A stretch of DNA of 48,037 bases from Prevotella sp. Lineage in GTDB: Bacteria; Bacteroidota; Bacteroidia; Bacteroidales; Bacteroidaceae. Position numbers and translations under genes: made by a program. Below, in pieces: positions 19,156 to 25,736 of the stretch. The notes under the pieces are model-generated. The model was given only the letters and a program-made list of their open reading frames with translations. It ran no database searches and had not been told where the DNA came from. The DNA is taken from assembly GCA_024681875.1 (NCBI GenBank), contig JAILAA010000179.1:1-48037 (forward strand), read 5' to 3'. The first letter of the stretch is position 1. Each line of letters opens with the position of its first letter.

Positions 19156-20396
19156 ACAGGATTTACGAGGCCATCAAGGATATGTGTTTCATCTGGTGGG
19201 ACGAGATGAAGCAGGTGGTGAAGGACGAGGGCGTGCTCATTTTCTTCATTGTCGTACCGTTGCTATATCCGCTACTCTACTCTTGGATATATAATAATGA
19301 GGTGGTGCGCGAGGTGCCCGTCGTTGTGGTCGACGACTGCCACACGCCGCTGTCGCGTCAGTTCGCACGCCAGTGCGACGCCTCGCCAGACGTAAAGATT
19401 CTCTCGTATGCCTCCGACCTTGACGAGGCGCAGTCGCTGTTGAGCCGTCAGGTGGCACGAGGTATCTATTATATACCCTCCGATTTTGAGGAACGCGTCA
19501 ACCGCATGGAGCAGGCCACCATCAGCGTATACTGCGACATGAGTCTGATGCTGGCCTATAAGGCTGTGTTCCAGACGGCACAGACGGTGAGTATGCAGAT
19601 GGGCGCTGCCATACAGACAAAACTGGGACGGCACTTCACCTCACGTGAGGAGCAGATAGCTGTGCAACCGCTGCAGGCCGAGGAAGTGGCCATCTACAAT
19701 CCTACTGGCGGCTACGGCTCGTTCATCATCCCCGCCGTGTTGATGCTTATCATCCAGCAGACACTCGTTTTAGGCATCGGCCTTTCTGCCGGTACTGCGC
19801 GTGAGCGCAACCGCAATCACCACCTGATTCCCCTGTCGCCTCACTATAGCGGTATGTTCCGCATTGTGGGAGGCAAGGCACTCTGCTATTTCATGATTTA
19901 TCTTGTGATGACCACCTACCTCGTGCTTGTCGTGCCGCAGCTCTTCGGCTTTACCAGTATAGGTCGCTGGGATCATCTGGCCATGTTCCTTCTGCCCTAC
20001 CTGCTCGACTGCATCTTCTTCGGCATGGTAGTGTCGTGCATGGTGCGCTATCGTGAAAACGTGATGCTGTTGATGGTATTCATAACCATTCCATTGCTCT
20101 TCCTCACAGGCGCCAGCTGGCCGCAGAGTAGCATCCCAGGCTTCTGGCAGGGCATTAGCTGGCTGTTCCCCTCCACCTTCGGCGTGCGTGGCTTCATACG
20201 CATCAATGAAATGGGCGGCACGCTGAGTGACGTCATGTCCGAATACCGGGTGCTATGGCTACAGGGTCTGGCTTACTTTATCCTTGCTGCAGTTATTTAT
20301 CGCTATGCCATCTTCCTCGCTCGCCGCGACGCCCGCGAGCAACTTGGCAATACTCAACAGACCAGTAATTCCATGCCCTCTGGCTCCGCCATCTAG
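19152..20396 (+). CDS. ABC-2 type transporter permease (second)
   Basis: A 414-aa paralogue of the preceding permease with the same layout: N-terminal helix (EGVLIFFIVVPLLYPLLYS), periplasmic domain (VPVVVVDDCHTPLSRQFARQ onward) and a C-terminal bundle of about five helices. The ATG at 19152 overlaps the previous stop by 4 bp and is preferred over an in-frame upstream start inside the previous gene. Its stop lies 3 bp from that of the convergent DUF4491 gene. Neighbours indicate a TolC-HlyD-ABC2-ABC2 exporter. Confidence 0.92.
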   Translation: MNRIYEAIKDMCFIWWDEMKQVVKDEGVLIFFIVVPLLYPLLYSWIYNNEVVREVPVVVVDDCHTPLSRQFARQCDASPDVKILSYASDLDEAQSLLSRQVARGIYYIPSDFEERVNRMEQATISVYCDMSLMLAYKAVFQTAQTVSMQMGAAIQTKLGRHFTSREEQIAVQPLQAEEVAIYNPTGGYGSFIIPAVLMLIIQQTLVLGIGLSAGTARERNRNHHLIPLSPHYSGMFRIVGGKALCYFMIYLVMTTYLVLVVPQLFGFTSIGRWDHLAMFLLPYLLDCIFFGMVVSCMVRYRENVMLLMVFITIPLLFLTGASWPQSSIPGFWQGISWLFPSTFGVRGFIRINEMGGTLSDVMSEYRVLWLQGLAYFILAAVIYRYAIFLARRDAREQLGNTQQTSNSMPSGSAI

Positions 20397-20399
20397 TAG

Positions 20400-20696
20400 C
20401 TACTTGTTGTTTTCATTGCGCTGTGGCCTTTTGGGAAACCAGCCTTTCTCAACACGTTTCTTCTGTTCGAATAGTTCACCGATGCCCCAAAGGGCAGAGG
20501 CGCCAAAGACACCAACGATTGCTGACAGAATGGCGTTTTCAATAAACAGTGCTGTAATGATTGATGCAAGCCCAATTACCAGATACAATATCCAAGGACG
20601 TGTCCCCCAATAATACTCTGTCTTGATAACAATAGGATGCCAGATGCCTATGGTCAGGAAAGTGGCAATGGCTATAATGATTCCTGTGAAATACAT
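20400..20696 (-). CDS. DUF4491 family small membrane protein
   Basis: A 98-aa protein with three hydrophobic helices (residues about 1-18, 37-56 and 58-72) and a basic C-terminal tail. The pattern GIWHPIVIKTEYYWGTRPW after the first helix is typical of DUF4491, a Bacteroidales family of unknown function. A TACCTTTG box lies 30 bp upstream. It is transcribed divergently from the RIC-LuxR regulator, sharing a 160-bp gap, but no functional link is known. Confidence 0.85.
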   Translation of the reverse strand: MYFTGIIIAIATFLTIGIWHPIVIKTEYYWGTRPWILYLVIGLASIITALFIENAILSAIVGVFGASALWGIGELFEQKKRVEKGWFPKRPQRNENNK

Positions 20697-20725
20697 GCCG
20701 ATCTTACTTCTGTTGTTTTCGGCGA

Positions 20726-20733
20726 CAAAGGTA
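20726..20733 (-). promoter_or_regulatory. -7 box of the DUF4491 gene
   Basis: TACCTTTG on the minus strand, 30 bp from the start codon. I see no clear TTG at the -33 distance. Confidence 0.6.
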
Positions 20734-20805
20734 TGAAAAAAACTTGGATTTGCCGAGAATAATCAACATAAATATCTGACTGCCCAAAATACCTACAATT
20801 AGTGA

Positions 20806-20836
20806 TTGTGTGTTTAAGCAAAAATGTGTACTTTTG
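20806..20836 (+). promoter_or_regulatory. Promoter of the RIC-LuxR regulator gene
   Basis: TTG (20806-20808) and TACTTTTG (20829-20836) are separated by 20 bp, the Bacteroidota spacing. The start codon ATG at 20857 follows 20 bp later. Confidence 0.75.
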
Positions 20837-20856
20837 CAAAATAATAATTATTGGGT

Positions 20857-21819
20857 ATGAAAAATCAGAAGATGTATGAGGCGGATGACAAGATGATCTC
20901 GCTTATTCGCGATAACTACGACCTTTTGCAGTCGTTAGGAAGTTTCGGTATCAGTCTGGGATTTGGGGATAAGACTGTAAAAGAAACTTGTGAGGATAAC
21001 AATGTGGATACTTATACTTTCCTCGCTGTGGTCAACTTCACTTGCAACAGTTATGGCGAATTTGAAACTGACGATAAAATTAGCGTACCCACGCTGCTCC
21101 ACTATCTCGAAGCGAGTCATACCTACTTCCTCGATTTCCAGTTGCCTTATATCCGGAGAGAACTTGCGGAGTCTCTCAATGCGAATGATTCTTTGGCACG
21201 TCTTATTCTCCGTTTCTATGACGAGTATGCCCACGAAATTCGCCTGCATATGAAATATGAGCAGAAAACCCTTTTCCCCTATGTGGAGTCACTATTGAAG
21301 GGCCGACCTTCTAATGACTACAACGTAGAGACTTTTTCGAAGCACCATAGTGCTGCTGACAAGAAATTGCGTGAGTTGAAGCTGCTCATTATCAAGTATC
21401 TCCCTCAGGATGGATTGCATAACAACCAGCTGACAGCTACCCTTCATGACATCTACGAGAACGAGGTGTGGCTTTCTCAGCATGCTCAGGTCGAGGATCG
21501 CATCTTCGTGCCCGCCATTCGTCGTCTGGAACAGATGGCAAAACAGAATGACGTAACCAAGAACATCACCGACATGGTGTTCAAAGGAGGCATCGGCCAA
21601 AATCCTGATGCTCTCTCTGAGCGTGAGAAGGATGTGATTATCTCTCTTGTGCAGGGTATGTCAAACAAGGAAATCGCCAACCACCTCTGCATTTCCACCA
21701 ATACCGTCATCACCCACCGCCGTAACATTGCCCATAAATTACAGATTCACAGTCCGGCAGGCCTTACTATCTATGCCATTGTCAACGGGCTGGTGGATAT
21801 TTCTGCAATCAAGATATAA
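20857..21819 (+). CDS. RIC/hemerythrin-like di-iron sensor fused to a LuxR-type DNA-binding domain
   Basis: A 320-aa protein. Residues 1-65 resemble the N-terminal ScdA/RIC domain. Residues 75-225 form a hemerythrin-like bundle whose candidate iron ligands are His88, His131, Glu135, His164, His209 and Glu213. From memory, this order and spacing closely follows the ligands of E. coli YtfE (His84, His129, Glu133, His160, His204, Glu208). Residues 252-305 are a LuxR/GerE helix-turn-helix (LSEREKDVIISLVQGMSNKEIA). RIC proteins deal with nitrosative and oxidative damage to iron centres, so this is probably a transcription factor sensing NO, oxygen or iron state. It lies 6.6 kb from the cydAB promoter, a plausible but unproved target. 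I start at ATG 20857, not the TTG at 20851. Confidence 0.88.
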   Translation: MKNQKMYEADDKMISLIRDNYDLLQSLGSFGISLGFGDKTVKETCEDNNVDTYTFLAVVNFTCNSYGEFETDDKISVPTLLHYLEASHTYFLDFQLPYIRRELAESLNANDSLARLILRFYDEYAHEIRLHMKYEQKTLFPYVESLLKGRPSNDYNVETFSKHHSAADKKLRELKLLIIKYLPQDGLHNNQLTATLHDIYENEVWLSQHAQVEDRIFVPAIRRLEQMAKQNDVTKNITDMVFKGGIGQNPDALSEREKDVIISLVQGMSNKEIANHLCISTNTVITHRRNIAHKLQIHSPAGLTIYAIVNGLVDISAIKI

Positions 21820-21858
21820 TTTACCAATACAATTGATTCTGTTGTTTGAAAAAACAGC

Positions 21859-21898
21859 AACTCCGTCGTTCCCAATCGGGAGTGACGGAGTTTTTTTT
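21859..21898. terminator. Bidirectional rho-independent terminator
   Basis: A 15-bp stem (21859-21873 with 21878-21892, two G-U pairs) and AATC loop, followed by eight T on the plus strand. On the minus strand a six-T run follows four bases after the stem. It can end both the regulator transcript (plus) and the nucleotidase transcript (minus). Confidence 0.92.
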
Positions 21899-21925
21899 GT
21901 GAGTGATATGACTTAGTAGGTGAGA

Positions 21926-23704
21926 TTACCTGTTTCCAAAGAGCAACCGACGGTCGCGGCGTGCAGCGGGCTTGGTCCACTGCTCGGGCACGAACTTCCA
22001 GTTGCTGGCAGCCTTGGGGCGTACGGTGCCCAGACGCTCTATCTCCTCCATGAGATAATGGCGCAGGTCGAGTTCGCTCTGATAGATGATGCGGTTTTGC
22101 AATGAGTCGCGTGGTATGCCGGCGCCTTTTACGATGAGGTCTCCGCCGCCGTTGGCGCGATAGCTGTTCATTGCTACCTTATATGTTTTTTTCTCGTCAA
22201 AGGGCTCACCGTTAGTCATCCTCAGGATGCGCACCTTCTGGCCGTTGGGCTTAGTGACATCTACTTCGTAGTCGATGCCCGAGGCAGAGTCAAAATTGAA
22301 CGTGTAGTTCTTGAATCCCATGCGTTGCTGGTCACCCGTGCTGGCGTTGTTGAGCAGCAACAGATGGTCGTCAGGGCTCTGCATAGTGTTTACCCACAGG
22401 TCATAGCTCATCTCCAAGTGTCCGCGAATCTCGCGTCCTGTCATGTTGACGACGTAGAGCTGATTCTCGTAACGATAGAGCTTGAACATATCGGCCACGG
22501 TGACGGGCCCCTTGTCGATGCTGGCATTGAATGATAGCGGTGCGTTCAGCGAGATGTCAGCGCCAGTGATCTGCAGCTGCATCTTGTGGATAAAGTCGAT
22601 AAAGGCTGAGTTGCCGAAATAGGCGTCTTGCGTGGAGCAGCTGTTGGCGAAAGTGCCGATGCGGCGTCCCACGAAGTCTTTGATACGGTCGATGATGGGT
22701 TGGAAGTGTTCCACCATCTGCTCGTCCATGGGCATATCACGCACGTCTACGATGTTCCCCTTGATGGACTTATCCACCAACCGGCCATTGTCGAAGGTCA
22801 GGGTGATGGTAGCTTCGGCCACGTTGCGGGCGAAACATGATGGGTCAAGGCAGAGCACATCGCTCCCCGAAGGACTTTTCAGTAGCTCATTGTGCACCTG
22901 ATGGTCGTGTCCGAAGAAAATGACGTCAAAGCCCTCTACCTGTTGAGCCACAAGGCGAGTGGCGTCCTCCTCCGTCCCGTCGTCCATGACGAGGCCGTCG
23001 CTGAGTCCGCTATGGAAGAGGCCGATGATGAGGTCGGGCTTCTCCACCTGTTGGATATATTTCACCCAGCGGCGTGCGCTGACGACCATATTCTCAAACT
23101 CCAGCCCTTGCCAGAGACTCTCGTTCAGCCAAGCGCTGATGGTAGGCGTAATCATGCCGAGGACGGCAATTTTTAGAGGTGAGGGGTGAGAGGTGAGAGG
23201 TGAGAGACTCCTCTCAAGGATGATGTAGGGACGGACGTAGGGCAGACGGGTATTGTGGTCGATGATATTGGCGCCAAGCACGGGGCATTGTACCTCCCCG
23301 ATCCATTTGTCGTAGACTTTGTGGCCGGTCTCTACGTCGTGGTTGCCTATGGCTTCGACGTCGTAGCCCATGTAGTTGACTACCTGTGCGGCGAGATTCT
23401 GCTCATCGGTGTTGACATAGTTCGACCAATATGTGCAAGGCTGTCCCTGCAGGATGTCGCCGTTGTCAAGAAGCAGCAAGCGGTCGCCATACTGCTGCCG
23501 CTGCTGCTTGATGTAGGTGTTGGCGCGTGCCAAAGTACCGTTCAAGGCACGCCCGTTGACGAAGTCGTAGGGGAAGAAATAGCCGTGCACGTCGCTGGTC
23601 TCAATGATCTTCAGCTCCACGGTCTGCGCCATTGTAGGGCTAAATGATAAATGAAAAATGATAAATGAAAAACATGGCAACATTATCCATTTGCACTTTA
23701 TCAT
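21926..23704 (-). CDS. Secreted bifunctional metallophosphatase/5'-nucleotidase (UshA/CpdB-like)
   Basis: A roughly 592-aa exported enzyme. The N-terminal calcineurin-like metallophosphatase domain has the metal-binding motifs ETSDVHG, NGDIL/GQ, AIGNHD and GHDHQVHN. The C-terminal 5'-nucleotidase domain (from about residue 330) has the NAPLSFNASIDKGPVTVADMFKLYRYEN pattern. It hydrolyses nucleotides or cyclic nucleotides in the periplasm or outside. Two heptad elements affect it: one encodes the signal-peptide core (IIFHLSFSP) and one adds about 12 residues (LSPLTSHPSPL) between the YIILE and KIAVLGMITP strands of the catalytic domain. In-frame ATGs at 23743, 23716 and 23704 are possible; 23704 gives the most normal signal peptide, and 23743 lies inside a repeat. 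Confidence 0.92.
   Translation of the reverse strand: MIKCKWIMLPCFSFIIFHLSFSPTMAQTVELKIIETSDVHGYFFPYDFVNGRALNGTLARANTYIKQQRQQYGDRLLLLDNGDILQGQPCTYWSNYVNTDEQNLAAQVVNYMGYDVEAIGNHDVETGHKVYDKWIGEVQCPVLGANIIDHNTRLPYVRPYIILERSLSPLTSHPSPLKIAVLGMITPTISAWLNESLWQGLEFENMVVSARRWVKYIQQVEKPDLIIGLFHSGLSDGLVMDDGTEEDATRLVAQQVEGFDVIFFGHDHQVHNELLKSPSGSDVLCLDPSCFARNVAEATITLTFDNGRLVDKSIKGNIVDVRDMPMDEQMVEHFQPIIDRIKDFVGRRIGTFANSCSTQDAYFGNSAFIDFIHKMQLQITGADISLNAPLSFNASIDKGPVTVADMFKLYRYENQLYVVNMTGREIRGHLEMSYDLWVNTMQSPDDHLLLLNNASTGDQQRMGFKNYTFNFDSASGIDYEVDVTKPNGQKVRILRMTNGEPFDEKKTYKVAMNSYRANGGGDLIVKGAGIPRDSLQNRIIYQSELDLRHYLMEEIERLGTVRPKAASNWKFVPEQWTKPAARRDRRLLFGNR
23172..23206 (-). repeat. Heptad element, CTCTCAC type, inside the nucleotidase gene
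   Basis: Five 7-bp units on the minus strand; the fourth is CCCTCAC and the last CTCTAAA. It encodes LSPLTSHPSPL in the middle of the catalytic domain (about residues 167-178). The same element, with the same variant fourth unit, is at 25963-25997. Confidence 0.85.
23638..23672 (-). repeat. Heptad element, TTTATCA type, in the nucleotidase signal peptide
   Basis: Five minus-strand units alternating TTTTTCA and TTTATCA and ending TTTAGCC. It encodes the hydrophobic core of the signal peptide. The inverted partner is at 23729-23763. Confidence 0.85.
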
Positions 23705-23728
23705 TCTACTTAACATGTCTTTTATACG

Positions 23729-23763
23729 ATTTTCATTTTTCATTTATCATTTATGATTTAGGG
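23729..23763 (+). repeat. Heptad element, TTTATCA type, upstream of the nucleotidase
   Basis: Five plus-strand units ending TTTAGGG. It faces the minus-strand copy at 23638-23672 across 56 bp, so a transcript of the nucleotidase could form a long hairpin enclosing the start codons at 23716 and 23704. Confidence 0.8.
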
Positions 23764-23776
23764 TAAAGCCCGCTTT

Positions 23777-24325
23777 TTACTTGAACTTGATAGATTGGAA
23801 CACGTGCTTGGCCACGTCGCCGCCCAGCTTATCCTCAAAGCCCGGTTCGTAGCAGATATTCACAATGACGTAGTTGCTTCCCTTGTAGATATAATAGTCA
23901 ATCTCGGTCAGCTCGTCGCCAGGGATAGTGTAAGTGAAATAGTTGTCGCCAAGTTCCTCGTTTGTAATCTCCTTGTTCTCAGTCCAGTATTCGTACTCAC
24001 TCTTCACCTTCTCGGGGGTGTACTCCTCGTCGAAGATCTGCTTGCCGCCGCTGATGTCGATGCGGTTAAAGGTGACGCCCTCATCGCCGTCATACGAATA
24101 GATGGTGCCGTTTTCCTCGGTCAGGGTCTCACGCTTCGACATGTCGCCGGGAACCTCAATCGAGTAGCCGTAATTGTCGTTGGTATAGGTCTGCCATGTG
24201 GCCTTCTGCTCGGTCTGTTCGGTCTGCTCGCCTTCTGCAGCGCCTTCCTTCTGTGATTTGTTACCTCCGCAAGCGGTTGTCATCAAGGCCAGTGCGGCCA
24301 TTGCAATAAAAATAAGTTTTTTCAT
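23777..24325 (-). CDS. Small lipoprotein of unknown function
   Basis: A 182-aa predicted lipoprotein. The signal peptide ends at a lipobox (MTTAC, Cys19) and is followed by a Gly/Glu/Gln/Thr-rich linker (about residues 20-45) and a single mixed alpha/beta domain starting TYTNDNYGYSIEVPGDM and ending HVFQSIKF. The pattern resembles small PsbP-like domains of bacterial lipoproteins, but I cannot name a family with certainty. It lies upstream of, and on the same strand as, the nucleotidase; the gap holds the heptad element at 23729-23763. Confidence 0.82.
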   Translation of the reverse strand: MKKLIFIAMAALALMTTACGGNKSQKEGAAEGEQTEQTEQKATWQTYTNDNYGYSIEVPGDMSKRETLTEENGTIYSYDGDEGVTFNRIDISGGKQIFDEEYTPEKVKSEYEYWTENKEITNEELGDNYFTYTIPGDELTEIDYYIYKGSNYVIVNICYEPGFEDKLGGDVAKHVFQSIKFK

Positions 24326-24485
24326 TTTAATAAAAAGTTTAAGTACTATAATATGGTTTAGGATACTGATTCCACTCCTGCCCCTCCCTTCCTTTCTTCG
24401 TTTCTTCGTGTTTAGTTGAAATCATACCCGCTCGACCTTGGTCGTTTGCCTAAGAACTTATTTTTTGACTTTCGCAAGCTCCGCA

Positions 24486-24682
24486 AAGACGGCCTGAAAG
24501 GCCAGAAAGCTCCCAGCCCAGGGCATCGCCCTGGGTAAATGTGATGCGCAGACAACGCCCTGAAAGGGCAAAAGCAACAATGCGGCAGGTGGGCTTTTGC
24601 CCCTTCAGGGCGATGATACCCCTCCCATTGTACCCAGGGCGATGCCCTGGGCTAAGTGCTTGTTGGCCTTTCAGGCCGTTTT
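24486..24682. repeat. Long imperfect inverted repeat with nested hairpins
   Basis: The left and right halves are imperfect reverse complements and each carries the same three hairpin modules in mirrored order: GGCCTGAAAGGCC (24491-24503) against GGCCTTTCAGGCC (24665-24677); CCCAGGGCATCGCCCTGGG (24517-24535) against CCCAGGGCGATGCCCTGGG (24633-24651); and GCCCTGAAAGGGC against GCCCCTTCAGGGC. It looks like a REP- or MITE-like structured intergenic element. No transposase is nearby. Confidence 0.85.
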
Positions 24683-24823
24683 TACGCAGCGTTTTCATTA
24701 CTTCCGAAACTTGAACTTATTTTTATACGGTTATTTAATCGGAAAGTGGCTGCAAAATTACAAAGAAAGGGAAAGATAAACGAAAAAAAAGTCGTTTTTC
24801 TTTCTCCATTCAGAAAAACTTCG

Positions 24824-24831
24824 TATATTTG
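24824..24831 (+). promoter_or_regulatory. -7 box of the AAA ATPase/DUF4435 pair
   Basis: TATATTTG matches TAnnTTTG, 21 bp before the ATG at 24853. The -33 region is T-rich without a clean TTG. Confidence 0.6.
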
Positions 24832-24852
24832 CCCAATAATACCTAAAACGCT

Positions 24853-25686
24853 ATGCAAAAGTTTGCCGACTATATCAGCAAGATAGAGATCGACTCTCTA
24901 TGGAGCGGAAAGAAACACATCGTGTGGGAGCTGGACCCCCGTGTAAATATCCTCAGCGGCATCAACGGTCAGGGCAAGTCCACCATCCTCAACAAGGTAG
25001 TGAAGGGCCTGTCGCAAGGCGGCGAGTTTCCCAGCCACATGCTGAAAGGTGTGCGCCTCGACGTCGTGCCTGAAGATGCGAAGTGGATTCGTTACGACAT
25101 GATTCGCTCGCTCGACAGCAGCCTCTCGCAGGTGTTTGCCGATGAGGAGGGAATGTTGCGCCAGGTGATGCCAGTTATCAAGGGCGGCGGCGGGTCGCTG
25201 CTCGATTTTCAGCTCTACCATCTGCAGCGCAAGTACCTGGACTATCAGGTGAACATCGGCAACCGCATTATCGCCGAGTTGCAGAAGGGCAATGCCGAGG
25301 CCGCGCAGCGGCTAAGCCAGAAAAAGACACGCTTTCAGGACATGGTTGACAATCTGTTTGAGGACACGGGCAAACATATCGTTCGCACGGAGAACGAGAT
25401 ACGTTTCACGCAGATTGGCGAGATACTCACCCCTTATATGCTGAGTAGCGGCGAGAAGCAGATGCTCATCATCCTGCTTACCGTTCTTGTGGAAGACGAC
25501 CAGCACTACGTCCTGTTCATGGACGAGCCTGAAGTGAGCCTGCACATCGAGTGGCAGAAGCGCCTCATTGATCTCATCCTCGAGCTGAACCCCAACGTGC
25601 AGATCATCCTTACCACCCACTCGCCTGCTGTAGTGATGAATGGCTGGGTAGATGCCGTCACCGAGGTAAGCGATATTACGAGTTAA
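24853..25686 (+). CDS. AAA/ABC-type ATPase paired with DUF4435 (PARIS AriA-like)
   Basis: A 277-aa ABC/SMC-type ATPase with all catalytic motifs: Walker A GINGQGKST (36-44), signature LSSGEK (197-202), Walker B VLFMDEPE (Asp224, Glu225) and the H-loop TTHSP. It is much shorter than AriA of the PARIS defence system, with only a small central insert (about residues 100-190). The next gene, 45 bp downstream, encodes a DUF4435 protein, the same partner as in PARIS, so ATPase and nuclease probably act as a complex. Whether it gives phage defence or has a housekeeping role is unknown. The start ATG fits a TATATTTG box 21 bp upstream. Confidence 0.9.
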   Translation: MQKFADYISKIEIDSLWSGKKHIVWELDPRVNILSGINGQGKSTILNKVVKGLSQGGEFPSHMLKGVRLDVVPEDAKWIRYDMIRSLDSSLSQVFADEEGMLRQVMPVIKGGGGSLLDFQLYHLQRKYLDYQVNIGNRIIAELQKGNAEAAQRLSQKKTRFQDMVDNLFEDTGKHIVRTENEIRFTQIGEILTPYMLSSGEKQMLIILLTVLVEDDQHYVLFMDEPEVSLHIEWQKRLIDLILELNPNVQIILTTHSPAVVMNGWVDAVTEVSDITS

Positions 25687-25736
25687 GAATTAAGAATTGT
25701 CGCTTCGCGAGTTAGAATTTAGAATTTAGAAGTGAG
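25681..25736 (+). repeat. Seven-base periodic repeat between the ATPase and DUF4435 genes
   Basis: Eight imperfect 7-bp units of AATTAAG/AATTTAG type, interrupted by GTCGCTTCGCGA, which contains a small hairpin (TCGC/GCGA). The repeat covers the ATPase stop codon and the GTG start of the DUF4435 gene, so changes in unit number would alter the spacing between them. Confidence 0.65.

Larger units (their letters stand above)
24326..24852. other. Intergenic region with a long inverted repeat and a promoter
   Basis: This 527-bp gap holds a near-palindromic element (24486-24682) and the promoter box of the AAA ATPase gene. Short open frames within it are products of the palindrome and have no start signals or family resemblance. 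A 14-mer TTGGTCGTTTGCCT at 24438-24451 also occurs in the promoter of the fasciclin operon at 29200. Confidence 0.7.

Noticed and set aside
24450..24779. Small proteins of 60-82 residues in the long inverted repeat
   Set aside because: They are translations of the palindromic modules on both strands and have no promoter, start context or family.
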